Shown here one piece after another: positions 49,103 through 58,618 of a stretch of DNA of 64,000 nucleotides. The stretch lies in contig JAEWTL010000018.1 in assembly GCA_023459495.1 (NCBI GenBank), positions 53,958 to 117,957 on the forward strand, written 5' to 3'. Positions within the stretch are counted from its first letter, which is position 1; each line of letters starts with the position of its first letter. The notes below the pieces were generated by a model that saw only the letters and a list, made by a program, of their open reading frames with translations, was not told where the DNA came from and did not search any database. The position numbers were made by a program, and so were the translations under genes. The DNA is from Bacillota bacterium. Lineage in GTDB: Bacteria; Bacillota; Clostridia; Christensenellales; SZUA-584.

Positions 49103-49531
49103 ATGAAACGTAAATTTATCCGCGACCAGACCGCCGAGGGGTATATCGATGTGGCGATCACCATGCTCATCCTGTTTACCCTCATGGCCTCTCTTATGGC
49201 GCTGTTCCCAATATTCACCGCGCAGCAAAGCCTTAATCAGACCGCTAAATATATGGTGCGCACCGTAGAGCTGTACGGCAAAGCGGACGATGAGACGCTG
49301 CAATCCATAACGGAGAACGGGAATTTTATCACGCCCGACAACGTTGAAATAGAGACACAGTGGTATGATGCGGCAGAAAAAACCATCCAGCTTAAAACGC
49401 AGTTTACCATCACCGTATCGAAAACGGTGCCCATTGTCATCCTTCGCCCCGCGCTGGGTGAACCGCTGACCATCAATGTGCAGATTACGGCTTCCGCGCG
49501 TGGCATATCGGAGGTGTACTTCAAAAAATGA
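49103..49531 (+). CDS. Pseudopilin-like protein (DUF4320/TadE-like)
   Basis: A 142-residue protein with a short basic leader, the cleavage-type motif TAEGYIDVA (compare KAEGFLDVA in the pilin) and one hydrophobic helix (about residues 16-40), then a soluble beta-rich domain. Probably a minor pilin, related to TadE or DUF4320 proteins that are common on ICEs. It overlaps the next gene by 4 bp. Confidence 0.7.
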   Translation: MKRKFIRDQTAEGYIDVAITMLILFTLMASLMALFPIFTAQQSLNQTAKYMVRTVELYGKADDETLQSITENGNFITPDNVEIETQWYDAAEKTIQLKTQFTITVSKTVPIVILRPALGEPLTINVQITASARGISEVYFKK

Positions 49532-49992
49532 AACGCTTTTTTCAAGACACGCGCGGCAGCGCGATCCTATGGACGCTGTTCCTTATTCTCATCCTCTTTA
49601 CGCTGTCCTTTGTCGTATACACAGGCACCACGATATACGCCAAGTACCAGACCTGCGAAACCGAACTGGAACGCGCGGCTCTTGTGACGGTGGACGCGGG
49701 GCTGCTCAACGCCAATGTGCGCGACCTGCAACTGGATGTTCCGGCAGACGCTGCCCAAACGCTGCTGGAGGAAAATCTGGCGGACGCTGGCTGGGCACGT
49801 GAGGACGGACGCTGGGTGAAATATGACGGCGACAAGCTGATTTATGCGTTTGAGGACACGCAGCTTTTGGTGCAGGAGAAAACCCTGCGGCTCGACGCGA
49901 CGTTTGTCATGCTCTCCCCGTGGGAGTTTGGCAGCATATCTGAAATCCGCATCCCCATAACGGTACTCTCGTCAGTGCTGTATATCGAATAG
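49528..49992 (+). CDS. TadE/TadF-like minor pilin
   Basis: A 154-residue protein: short leader MKRFFQDTRG, predicted cleavage after Gly10, then a hydrophobic helix (SAILWTLFLILILFTLSFVV) and a soluble domain. The pattern fits TadE/TadF pseudopilins. Located between the other minor pilin and the large surface protein, it may link the pilus base or tip to that protein. Confidence 0.68.
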   Translation: MKRFFQDTRGSAILWTLFLILILFTLSFVVYTGTTIYAKYQTCETELERAALVTVDAGLLNANVRDLQLDVPADAAQTLLEENLADAGWAREDGRWVKYDGDKLIYAFEDTQLLVQEKTLRLDATFVMLSPWEFGSISEIRIPITVLSSVLYIE

Positions 49993-50005
49993 AAGGGAGG
50001 CTCTT

Positions 50006-52897
50006 ATGAAGCGGAAAAAGAAAATATTCCTATCTGTGACGGCGGGCATCATTGTGCTGGTAATGTTGCTGCTGCTAACCGCGTCGGCGCTGGCCGTCAG
50101 CATTGGTACCCGAAGCGTTACCGACATGTTTGATTACAATGGCGGAAGCGGATGGAAATCTCTGAGCGCACCCGAGCATTATGTTACCGGCAGCTCCCCT
50201 GAACAGGTGGCTTACTGCCTGCAACACAAAAATGACAGCCCGCACAATGCCCCGTACAGTGATTCGGATATTTTGGGTACGTATTCGTCCCTCGTACAAA
50301 CAGGATTACGCATTATTTTGGAAAACGGGTATCCATATGCCACAGGTGGATTGACAGCAGCGGAAGCGCGATACGCCACGGCCAACGCGGTACGCTTCTG
50401 GCTCTCCGAAAACGGGGATAGCGGACAATATAACTTTACGAATTTAGGTGCCTATTCGGATTCTCAACTTCTCAGCTACGCGGCCGGCGGACAGATCGGC
50501 AGCAAAATCCGCGCGAATTCCGGGTACACCGATGTGCTGCAATTCTCGATAGAGCTGTTGATACAGGCGCGCTCGCAATCCCTGATGACGCACAGCGTCA
50601 CCCTGACCACGCCGTCCATGTACATCAGCGGCAGCTACTTTGTCGGTACATCTACGGTATGGCTGACCAATATGAACGGCGGGTATGTGCTGAACACCTC
50701 CGGCCTGCCGTCCGGCTCCAGCGTGACAGGATATACAGGGCAATCCGGCGACACGCTGACAATACGAATTCCGGTCAGCGAAGCGAACGCCAACAGCGCT
50801 TTCAGCATATCCGCGACTGGCGAAGACAATCGGACGCGGAGCAATATGTTTGCGTATGCACCCAATTCCAGCAGCCTTCAGCGCGTGATCGTAGCGAAAA
50901 ACGCCGAATACCACGACGCACAGACCGTATGGGCTTCTGTGATTACGCCGCAGATCTACGCAGACCTCACGGTGACAGCACTCAGTTCCAACACATCAAG
51001 CTACAATGCCGGAGACAGGATTACGGTAACAGCAATAGTGAAAAACCAAGGGTTACGCGGTACGGGCGGGTTCTATGTGTCGCTGACTTCTTCCGATCTC
51101 CCAACCCAATCCAACTACATTTCTTCGCTGGGCGCGGGCAGTTCAACGACTGTGACTTATAGCTATACCGCACCAATTTTGACATCCACGCGCGATGTGA
51201 CCGTGACGGCAACAGCGGATTCCACTGGCGCTATTGCAGAAAGCAACGAGGGAAACAACACCCGCAGTACGACCTTCCGCGTCGTCGCTTTGCCCGACCT
51301 GATCGTGTCCGCATTGTCGGTCAATAAGACTGAATACAAGGCGGGCGACACCATAACAATAACGGCCACGATACGCAATCAGGGACAGAGCGGCGCGGGC
51401 GGCTTTTATGTGTCGCTGACTTCATCCGACCTCTCAACACAGACCAAATACGTGTCCTCGCTGGGTGCAGGCGGTTCAACGACCGTTACGTTCACTTATA
51501 CCGCGCCAACATTTACATCCACGCGCAACGTGACCGTAACGGCAACGGCGGATTCCACCGGCATTGTCGCGGAGAGTAACGAGAGCAATAACACAAAAAG
51601 CGCAGCGTTCAGTGTGCTGGCGCTGCCCGATCTGACCATAATGTCCCTGACCGGTGACAAATCGTTATATGAAGCAGGCGAAACGGTCACGGTATCGGCC
51701 ACGGTGAAAAACATTGGGCCAACGTCCGCAGGAGCTACGACCGTCTGGCTGACCGTACCGAATATAGGGACGTTCACTCAAAATCTACCCGCTTTGAGTG
51801 CGGGCGCAAGCCAAACGGTGACGTTTACATTTACAGCTCCCACAGCTTTAAGTCCGCAGTCCATCGCGGTTACGGCGTATGCCGATCCAGACAACAGGGT
51901 TGTGGAGAGTAACGAGAATAACAACAGCCGTTCGGCCACAATTTCTATCAACGCATTGCGGCCTGACGTGGAAATCGTAGATTCAACGATTACAAGCTGG
52001 TATGCGGGCAAGGAAGTCACGGTGTCGGCCACGGTACGCAACAACACGGCGCAGCCGGTGCCCTCCGTCGCCATCCGATTGACGATTAGCAGCGTGTCCT
52101 CCACACAAAGCATCCCCATCCCCGGTAACGGCAGCAACCTGGCGGTGTTCCGAATCACCGTACCGGCAGCCGGAAACTACACTATTAAGATCACCGCAGA
52201 CCCGGATGGCAGCTTGGGCGAAACGGATGAGAGCAACAACGTCCTGACAAAAGATATTCAAGTCGTTAATGTCCCTGCTTTCACCGTGGCCGATCCCGAC
52301 GATACGGCGATGGAGCAGAGGTACACGGCGTATGGGCTGAGCAGCCTGTCGGTTCCCGCGTCCTCCGCCTACCACACATGGCAGGAGGTTAGGCTGGAAA
52401 GCGGCAGCTATGTCACAAAAACCTACTATGCCCGCCTGACCACCACGTTTACCATATCGCCAGATAGTCGCATTGCTTATGCCGACAGGCCAAAAACGAT
52501 GGAATCCGGCTTCGGGTTCAGAGTTTCCTGCACAACGACATTGACCACCAATTATGACCATCCCGAAAAACTGGTCGGCGCGCAAATGGTGTGGGTGCGT
52601 TGTCCTGAATCGGTATACGGGCAGTTAAGCGCATGGCAAAATGTTCGGGACGATCTGCAAGTCCAGACGGGAACAGCGGGAAACATGGCTGCCACATGGC
52701 AGCTTGCCGTCAATCCGTACTCGACAACCGGAAGCCGGTTGCATTACACGCCGCTTTGGTTCTCGGATGGAGCGTACACCGCGTGGGCGCAGGCATTCTA
52801 CGCTTGGAGTCCCGTTGGACAGCTCTATGAACACAAGACCGATACGTTGACCATCTTGGGCGACATGTACGACCGGATCACCACAGTCAAGCGATAA
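50006..52897 (+). CDS. Large secreted CARDB-repeat protein with N-terminal thioester-domain-like region
   Basis: A 963-residue exported protein. Residues 1-32 are a signal peptide or anchor. Residues about 40-200 resemble a thioester adhesin domain: YCLQ with C71 and ATANAVRFW (124-132), where the usual TQxA Gln is Ala, so the thioester may not form. Four CARDB-like immunoglobulin repeats of about 110 residues follow (starting near 315, 428, 540 and 651), each opening with DL-type strands and closing with ESNExNN. A C-terminal domain (about 755-963) is rich in Tyr and Trp. No LPXTG anchor. Directly behind the minor pilins, it is likely a pilus-tip or surface adhesin for mating contact. Confidence 0.75.
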   Translation: MKRKKKIFLSVTAGIIVLVMLLLLTASALAVSIGTRSVTDMFDYNGGSGWKSLSAPEHYVTGSSPEQVAYCLQHKNDSPHNAPYSDSDILGTYSSLVQTGLRIILENGYPYATGGLTAAEARYATANAVRFWLSENGDSGQYNFTNLGAYSDSQLLSYAAGGQIGSKIRANSGYTDVLQFSIELLIQARSQSLMTHSVTLTTPSMYISGSYFVGTSTVWLTNMNGGYVLNTSGLPSGSSVTGYTGQSGDTLTIRIPVSEANANSAFSISATGEDNRTRSNMFAYAPNSSSLQRVIVAKNAEYHDAQTVWASVITPQIYADLTVTALSSNTSSYNAGDRITVTAIVKNQGLRGTGGFYVSLTSSDLPTQSNYISSLGAGSSTTVTYSYTAPILTSTRDVTVTATADSTGAIAESNEGNNTRSTTFRVVALPDLIVSALSVNKTEYKAGDTITITATIRNQGQSGAGGFYVSLTSSDLSTQTKYVSSLGAGGSTTVTFTYTAPTFTSTRNVTVTATADSTGIVAESNESNNTKSAAFSVLALPDLTIMSLTGDKSLYEAGETVTVSATVKNIGPTSAGATTVWLTVPNIGTFTQNLPALSAGASQTVTFTFTAPTALSPQSIAVTAYADPDNRVVESNENNNSRSATISINALRPDVEIVDSTITSWYAGKEVTVSATVRNNTAQPVPSVAIRLTISSVSSTQSIPIPGNGSNLAVFRITVPAAGNYTIKITADPDGSLGETDESNNVLTKDIQVVNVPAFTVADPDDTAMEQRYTAYGLSSLSVPASSAYHTWQEVRLESGSYVTKTYYARLTTTFTISPDSRIAYADRPKTMESGFGFRVSCTTTLTTNYDHPEKLVGAQMVWVRCPESVYGQLSAWQNVRDDLQVQTGTAGNMAATWQLAVNPYSTTGSRLHYTPLWFSDGAYTAWAQAFYAWSPVGQLYEHKTDTLTILGDMYDRITTVKR

Positions 52898-52944
52898 ACG
52901 TGTTATCCGAATGAATAGGAACCCAAAATATTTTTCAATACCCA

Positions 52945-52975
52945 TTGACTTGGAGCTAACTCCAGGTGATACACT
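52945..52975 (+). promoter_or_regulatory. MerR-type promoter of the cargo operon
   Basis: TTGACT (52945-52950) and TACACT (52970-52975) have a 19-bp spacer, the hallmark of MerR-controlled promoters. The spacer contains the dyad CTTGGAG-CTAA-CTCCAGG (52949-52966), a MerR-type operator. A merR gene closes the island. Confidence 0.8.
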
Positions 52976-53005
52976 GTCCAATGACGAGTGAAGGAGAGTT
53001 GATAC

Positions 53006-53530
53006 ATGGAAAATAAAATACTGATCGCATATTTTTCTCGGCCAGACAACAACTATGTCAACGGCAAAATTATAAATCTTCCTGTTGGGAATACAGAAGT
53101 GGCGGCTAGAATAATTCAAGAAATGACGGGTGGGGTTCTCTTTAGAATCAATCAGGTGAACAAATATTCTGAAGACTACGATACCTGCACAGAAGAGGCG
53201 CAGCATGAGCTTCGCGCAAATGCCAGACCGGAACTGACTGAGAAACTTGACAGCATTGACGGCTTTGACACGATTATTCTCGGTTACCCTAATTGGTGGA
53301 GTACGATGCCCATGCCGGTTTGGACATTCCTTGAAAGCTATGATTTCAGCGGAAAAATAATTCTGCCCTTATGTACCCATGAGGGCAGCAGAATGGGGCG
53401 AAGTGAAAACGATATAAAGAAGCTTTGCCCGGAGGCAAAGTTACAGCAGGGATTGGCGATTCACGGCGGATCAGTCAAAAGCGCTGGAAAAGATATTGAA
53501 GCTTGGCTGAAAAAGAGCGGCTTTAGGTAA
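53006..53530 (+). CDS. Flavodoxin family protein
   Basis: A 174-residue flavodoxin-like protein. The FMN phosphate loop appears as LIAYFSRPDN...GNTEVAARI, and the second flavin loop as GYPNWWSTMPMPVWTFLE. Such proteins, often next to aldo-keto reductases, act as electron carriers or quinone reductases. It is the first gene of the cargo operon, behind a MerR-type promoter and a GGAGAG ribosome binding site. Confidence 0.88.
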   Translation: MENKILIAYFSRPDNNYVNGKIINLPVGNTEVAARIIQEMTGGVLFRINQVNKYSEDYDTCTEEAQHELRANARPELTEKLDSIDGFDTIILGYPNWWSTMPMPVWTFLESYDFSGKIILPLCTHEGSRMGRSENDIKKLCPEAKLQQGLAIHGGSVKSAGKDIEAWLKKSGFR

Positions 53531-53591
53531 TGATTTATATATATAAAACTGGCGACTGTCTATGGCAGAATAATAACAGGAGGCAAAAACA

Positions 53592-54434
53592 ATGGACTAT
53601 AAGGTTTTAAATAACGGTGTGAAAATGCCGGTACTCGGCTATGGAGTCTATCAAGTAAGCTCGGAAGAATGTGAGCGCTGTGTGTTGGATGCAATTTCTG
53701 TGGGATATCGTTCCATCGATACCGCGCAGGCTTATAACAACGAAGAAAGCGTTGGTAACGCTATAGAAAAATGCGGAGTGCCGCGTTCGGAATTATTCAT
53801 CACCACCAAGGTTTGGATTTCAAACGGCGGCTATGAAAAAGCCAAGGCATCCATTGCGGAATCGCTGAAAAAGCTGAAAACCGATTATATTGACCTATTG
53901 CTGATCCACCAGCCGTTTAATGATTACTATGGAACCTACTGCGCAATGACGGAGGCTTACAAGGACGGAAAGGTTCGGGCTATAGGCGTTAGTAACTTCT
54001 ATCCTGACCGCCTGATTGATTTTTGCCAGTTCCAAGAGGTTGTTCCGGCTGTTAATCAGGTGGAAACACATCCCTTCCAGCAACAGAAAGCCGCACACGA
54101 ATTTATGAAAAAATACGGCGTGCAGCACGAGTCATGGGGGCCGTTTGCTGAGGGTAGGAAAGACATGTTCACCAATCCGATTGTTAAGTCAATTGGCGAT
54201 AAATATGGGAAGTCGGTGGCTCAGGTGGTATTGCGTTTTCTTATTCAGAGCGATGTGGTGGTCATCCCGAAATCCAGCCATAAGGAGCGCATGATTGAAA
54301 ATTTAAATGTGTTTGACTTTACCCTGACAGCCGAAGACATGAACGCTATCGCTGCCATGGATGAGAATGAAAGCGCGTTCTTCTCCCACTATGATCCCAA
54401 GACGGTGGAATTTCTGACAAGTTTGGGAAGGTAA
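53592..54434 (+). CDS. Aldo-keto reductase
   Basis: A 280-residue NADPH-dependent aldo-keto reductase. The active site Asp-Tyr-Lys-His can be traced in SIDTAQAYNNEESVG (D, Y), TTKVW (K) and LLLIHQP (H); the cofactor tail binding is IPKSSHKERMIEN. AGGAGG ribosome binding site. Probably reduces reactive aldehydes or ketones together with the other reductases in this island. Confidence 0.92.
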   Translation: MDYKVLNNGVKMPVLGYGVYQVSSEECERCVLDAISVGYRSIDTAQAYNNEESVGNAIEKCGVPRSELFITTKVWISNGGYEKAKASIAESLKKLKTDYIDLLLIHQPFNDYYGTYCAMTEAYKDGKVRAIGVSNFYPDRLIDFCQFQEVVPAVNQVETHPFQQQKAAHEFMKKYGVQHESWGPFAEGRKDMFTNPIVKSIGDKYGKSVAQVVLRFLIQSDVVVIPKSSHKERMIENLNVFDFTLTAEDMNAIAAMDENESAFFSHYDPKTVEFLTSLGR

Positions 54435-54447
54435 AAGGAAGCGTATC

Positions 54448-55203
54448 ATGTCAATCACAGAAAAAGCAAAACAGTATCATGAAAAGATGTTCCCCGGATA
54501 TATTTCAAAATTCATTGAAACTGACCCGGAACTCATAGAGCTATTTGATAACTTTGCCTTCGATGAAGTTGTCAGTAACGATGACCTTGATGACCGTACC
54601 CGCTTTATGGCGATTCTGGCAGCGCTGCTGGGATGTCAGGGCACTGACGAATTCGCAACGATGCTGCCTGCCGCGCTGAATTTCGGCGTCACACCTGTTG
54701 AAGTCAAGGAAATTGTCTATCAGGCTGTGGCATACCTTGGCATCGGGCGCGTCTTTCCATTCTTGAACGCCACGAATGAAGCGCTGGAGGCGCTCGGTAT
54801 AAAACTTCAGCTGGAAGGACAATCGACGACGACTACAGAAACCCGGCTTGAAGCCGGTATTCAGGCGCAGGTTGATATCTTCGGAGAAAATATGAAAGAC
54901 TTTTGGAAATCTGGCCCGGAGGAAAGCCGCCATATCAACCGCTGGCTGGCCGCCAACTGTTTTGGTGACTACTACACGCGGCGCGGGCTAGATTACAAAC
55001 ATCGTGAAATGATCACATTTTGTTTCCTTGCAGCGCAGGGCGGCTGTGAACCGCAGCTCATCAGCCACGTCGCCGCAAACATGAAAATCGGAAACGATAA
55101 GGCGTTTCTGATCAGGGTGATTTCCCAATGTCTGCCGTATATCGGCTATCCTCGCAGCCTGAACGCACTGCGGTGTGTCAATGACGCCTGCATAAAGGAG
55201 TAA
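54448..55203 (+). CDS. Carboxymuconolactone decarboxylase-family protein (two domains)
   Basis: A 251-residue protein with two AhpD-like helical domains (about 35-110 and 140-250). The second carries GCEPQLISH, a remnant of the ExxCxxxH peroxidase motif; the first has LLGCQGTDE. The family covers decarboxylases and alkylhydroperoxidase partners, so a detoxification role is likely here. The stop codon overlaps the next reading frame. Confidence 0.8.
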   Translation: MSITEKAKQYHEKMFPGYISKFIETDPELIELFDNFAFDEVVSNDDLDDRTRFMAILAALLGCQGTDEFATMLPAALNFGVTPVEVKEIVYQAVAYLGIGRVFPFLNATNEALEALGIKLQLEGQSTTTTETRLEAGIQAQVDIFGENMKDFWKSGPEESRHINRWLAANCFGDYYTRRGLDYKHREMITFCFLAAQGGCEPQLISHVAANMKIGNDKAFLIRVISQCLPYIGYPRSLNALRCVNDACIKE

Positions 55204-55208
55204 TGAAA

Positions 55209-55613
55209 ATGAACAACGAAAGAAAAGAGATTTTTAGAACGGGCGGCCCGCTGCCCGAAATGTATGCCAAATACTTCATCGGGCAAGCCTATTTGGAGCC
55301 GCTGACGGATAAGGGCGGCCCCATCGCCAACGTGACATTTGAGCCGGGATGCCGCAACAACTGGCATATTCACCATAAAGGTGGACAGATTTTGCTCTGC
55401 ACGGAGGGCTGCGGCTGGTATCAGGCGTGGGAAGAAGAGCCGCAGGAGCTGCACCCCGGCGACGTCGTCAACATCCCGCCTGAGGTGAAGCATTGGCATG
55501 GAGCGGCGAAAGACAGCTGGTTTGCCCATCTTGCCGTGGAGGTTCCTGCCGAAGGCGTATCAAACGAATGGCTGGAGCCGGTGGATGACGAAGCTTACGG
55601 TAAGCTGAAATAG
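55209..55613 (+). CDS. Cupin-domain protein
   Basis: A 134-residue single cupin. Metal motif 1 is WHIHHKGGQILLCTEG and motif 2 is HPGDVVNIPPEVKHWHG. Homologues are often annotated next to carboxymuconolactone decarboxylase-like genes. I start at ATG 55209, with GGAG 8 bp upstream; the ATG at 55203 is too close to that site. Confidence 0.87.
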   Translation: MNNERKEIFRTGGPLPEMYAKYFIGQAYLEPLTDKGGPIANVTFEPGCRNNWHIHHKGGQILLCTEGCGWYQAWEEEPQELHPGDVVNIPPEVKHWHGAAKDSWFAHLAVEVPAEGVSNEWLEPVDDEAYGKLK

Positions 55614-55622
55614 TTAGGAGGT

Positions 55623-56345
55623 ATGCCATTGGATAGACCGTATATCATATGCCACATGGCGACATCGCTGGACGGAAAGGTTACAGGCGATTTTCTAGGG
55701 AAAAGTGAGTATAGCGGACTCATTGAGGATTACTATAGGATACACAGGGAATACGGTGCGGACGGTTTTCTGTGCGGCAGGGTGACGATGGAAAGCAGTT
55801 TTCCCCAGCCGCCTGTTTCTCAAGTTGACGATGGCTCATCTATCGCAAGGGAGGACTATGTCGCGGAAAAGGCTGCTTTTTATGCGGTTGCCATCGACCC
55901 AAACGGCAAGCTATGGTGGGGCAGCCGCACACTCTCGGACCCCGATGAAGGCTACGATGGCGCGCACATTATTGAGGTGCTCACGGAGAACGTTTCAGAC
56001 GCGTTTTTAGCGCATTTACGGGACAAGGGCGTTTCCTATCTTTTCGGAGGAAAAACCGAGCTGAACCTTCGGCTTATTGCCCGTAAGCTAAAGAAGTGGT
56101 TCGCTATTGAGAAGCTGTTGCTAGAAGGCGGTGGCATTGTGAACGGTTCCTTTCTGCAAGAGGGGCTTATCGACGAACTCAGCCTAGTGGTGGTACCGGC
56201 GGCAGAACCATCGGAAAAGGCGGTTCCACTCTTTCAAACAGGCAGGTATCAAACTGGAGGCATGGTATCAACTTCTTTTCAGTTTAAAGAAGCAACAAAA
56301 TTAGACCACGGCGGCCTTTGGCTGACCTATATTAAAAATTTTTAA
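55623..56345 (+). CDS. RibD C-terminal-like (dihydrofolate-reductase-fold) reductase
   Basis: A 240-residue protein with the fold of the RibD reductase domain: ICHMATSLDGKVTGDFLG at the N-terminus, FLCGRVTMESSF, LLLEGGGIVNGSFLQEGLIDELSLVVVP near the C-terminus. NADPH-dependent. No other riboflavin genes are near, so a stand-alone reductase of unknown substrate. GGAGG before ATG. Confidence 0.85.
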   Translation: MPLDRPYIICHMATSLDGKVTGDFLGKSEYSGLIEDYYRIHREYGADGFLCGRVTMESSFPQPPVSQVDDGSSIAREDYVAEKAAFYAVAIDPNGKLWWGSRTLSDPDEGYDGAHIIEVLTENVSDAFLAHLRDKGVSYLFGGKTELNLRLIARKLKKWFAIEKLLLEGGGIVNGSFLQEGLIDELSLVVVPAAEPSEKAVPLFQTGRYQTGGMVSTSFQFKEATKLDHGGLWLTYIKNF

Positions 56346-56359
56346 AAGGAGTCATGAAA

Positions 56360-57529
56360 ATGTACGATTTTATTTTTCAAAACACAACCAAGATTTATTT
56401 TGGTGAGAACCAGTTGGAACATTTGGGTGAGGAATTAAAGCAGTACGGAACCCGTGTGCTGCTGACATACGGGGGCGGTTCAATCAAAAAGATTGGGCTT
56501 TATGACAAGGTTGTGGAAAAACTGAAAAGAGCCGGTCTGACCGTTTTTGAGCTTTCCGGTATTGAACCCAACCCCCGTCACACAACGGTCAACAAGGGCG
56601 CGGATATCTGTAAGAAGGAAAAAATCGATGTGCTGCTGGCTGTAGGCGGCGGTTCGACCATTGACTGCACAAAGGTTATTTCTGCGGCTGCGTTCTACGA
56701 TGGAGACAGTTGGGACCTCGTGACGCAAAAAGCTCCTGTTACTAAGGCTCTGCCGGTTTTTTCGGTTTTGACGCTTGCGGCTACCGGATCGGAAATGGAT
56801 TCAGGCGGGGTCATCAGCAATCTGGATACCAACGAAAAATACGGTCTGCTGCACCCGCTGCTTCAGCCGAAGGCATCCTTCCTTGACCCGACAGTCACTT
56901 ATTCCGTTGGGGTATTCCAGACAGCCTGCGGTGCGGCGGATATCATGTCGCACGTTTTTGACGTGTTTTACTTCACCAACTCGCCAAAAATGGATATGAT
57001 AGACCGTGTCATGGAGGACGTGGTAAAAACTGTTGTCAAATATGCTCCTATTGCTGTTAAGGAACCGGATAACTATGAAGCGCGGGCCAACCTCATGTGG
57101 GCATCCTCTTGGGCGCTTAATGGATTTCTCCAAACCGGCGGTGGACAGGCAGCCAGCTGTCATATGATGGAGCATGAGCTTTCCGCTTATTACGACATCA
57201 CCCATGGCCTGGGGCTGGCCATTCTTACGCCCCGATGGATGGAATATATCCTGGACGAAACGAATGCGCCTCAGTTCAAGAAATTCGGCGTCAATGTATT
57301 TGGGGTTGATGTGTCGCTTTCTGATATGGATGGTGCAAAACAGGCAATCAGCAGCCTGAGTGATTTCCTGTTTAAAACGCTGGGTCTGCAAAGCACTCTC
57401 GCCGAAATTGGAATTGACGATACCAATTTCAAAGCCATGGCAAAGAACGCTTGCGGCGGTGATATCATGCACGGGTATAAAACGCTGACGCCTAATGATG
57501 TGGAGAACATTTTTAGGATGTGTCTGTAA
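56360..57529 (+). CDS. Iron-containing alcohol dehydrogenase (YugJ/BdhA-like)
   Basis: A 389-residue Fe-ADH of the butanol dehydrogenase branch: FIFQNTTKIYFGENQLEHLG, VLLTYGGGSIKKIGLYD, LLAVGGGSTIDCTKVI, CGAADIMSHVFDVFYF, and metal-binding histidines in CHMMEHELSAYYDITHGLGLAIL. It differs clearly from the alcohol dehydrogenase at 16417. ATG 56360 is favoured because AAGGAG lies 8 bp upstream. Likely reduces aldehydes in the cargo pathway. Confidence 0.92.
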   Translation: MYDFIFQNTTKIYFGENQLEHLGEELKQYGTRVLLTYGGGSIKKIGLYDKVVEKLKRAGLTVFELSGIEPNPRHTTVNKGADICKKEKIDVLLAVGGGSTIDCTKVISAAAFYDGDSWDLVTQKAPVTKALPVFSVLTLAATGSEMDSGGVISNLDTNEKYGLLHPLLQPKASFLDPTVTYSVGVFQTACGAADIMSHVFDVFYFTNSPKMDMIDRVMEDVVKTVVKYAPIAVKEPDNYEARANLMWASSWALNGFLQTGGGQAASCHMMEHELSAYYDITHGLGLAILTPRWMEYILDETNAPQFKKFGVNVFGVDVSLSDMDGAKQAISSLSDFLFKTLGLQSTLAEIGIDDTNFKAMAKNACGGDIMHGYKTLTPNDVENIFRMCL

Positions 57530-57590
57530 AGATAAAAAGTCATTTTGAAGTTGGCTGAAAAGGCCTATCAATAATCGAAGAGGAAACAAA

Positions 57591-58553
57591 ATGGAATACT
57601 CAAAACTCGGAAATTCCGATCTTCAAGTTTCGCGTCTTTGTGTAGGTTGCATGAGCTTTGGTGATCCCGAAAGCAAATTTCATGCATGGACATTAAGCAC
57701 CGAGGCGAGTGAGACGCTTGTCAAACGCGCTCTTGATCTGGGCGTCAATTTCTTTGACACAGCCAATATCTATTCAGCCGGTACCAGCGAGGAATATTTA
57801 GGCCGGGCAATCAAGAACAATGTTGCTCGGGATAAGGTAGTTATCGCAACTAAGGTTTATTTCAATGAGGGCAAGCTCTCAAAGGCCGCCATACTGCGTG
57901 AGATTGACGGCTCACTCAAAAGACTGGGCACCGATTATGTTGACCTTTATATCATTCACCGCTTCGATTACGATACTCCGATCGAGGAGACGATGGAGGC
58001 CCTGGACAGTCTCGTCAAGGAAGGTAAGGTGCGAGCCCTTGGCGCTTCCGCGATGTATGGTTACCAGTTTCATAACATGCAAATTGCCGCTGAACGGAAC
58101 GGTTGGACGCCGTTTATCTCCATGCAGAACCACTATAACCTGCTTTATCGCGAGGACGAACGGGAATTGATTCCTATTTGCAGGCAACAAAATATCGCGC
58201 TTACTCCGTACAGCCCTCTTGCCGCTGGCAGGCTTTCACGTCTTGAGTGGAAGGCTGATACGAAACGCAGCCAGACCGATAAGACGGCCATTTCCAAATA
58301 TGACAGCACACAGGAAACGGATTATGGAATTGTTCTTCGAGTACATGAACTTGCAGAGAAGTATGGCGTGACAATGACACAAATTTCTCTTGCATGGCAG
58401 TTTTTTAAAGGGATTACAGCCCCAATTATCGGCGCAACAAAGGCGGAATATTTTGACGATGCTGTAGGTGCATTCAATCTGAAGCTTGCTGACGAAGACA
58501 TCGCCTACCTTGACGAACTGTATATTCCTCATAAAATTGTCAGTGCGCTATAA
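57591..58553 (+). CDS. Aldo-keto reductase (YajO/IolS type)
   Basis: A 320-residue aldo-keto reductase of the longer type: MEYSKLGNSDLQVSRLCVGCMSFG, NFFDTANIYSAGTSEEYLG, ATKVYF, YIIHRFDYDTP, with C-terminal LAWQFFKGITAPIIGATK. Catalytic Asp, Tyr, Lys and His are all visible. Second such enzyme in the island and only distantly similar to the one at 53592. Confidence 0.92.
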   Translation: MEYSKLGNSDLQVSRLCVGCMSFGDPESKFHAWTLSTEASETLVKRALDLGVNFFDTANIYSAGTSEEYLGRAIKNNVARDKVVIATKVYFNEGKLSKAAILREIDGSLKRLGTDYVDLYIIHRFDYDTPIEETMEALDSLVKEGKVRALGASAMYGYQFHNMQIAAERNGWTPFISMQNHYNLLYREDERELIPICRQQNIALTPYSPLAAGRLSRLEWKADTKRSQTDKTAISKYDSTQETDYGIVLRVHELAEKYGVTMTQISLAWQFFKGITAPIIGATKAEYFDDAVGAFNLKLADEDIAYLDELYIPHKIVSAL

Positions 58554-58618
58554 AGCTTAGTTGCAGATGAAGGTTTAATGATTAGCTTGAACTTTAATCT
58601 AATGAAGGAGCATAATAG

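Noticed and set aside
50940..52270. Direct DNA repeats suggesting a CRISPR or satellite array
   Set aside because: They are the coding repeats of CARDB domains, in frame and diverged; spacing of about 330 bp does not fit CRISPR. No CRISPR array, tRNA or rRNA gene was seen in the window.
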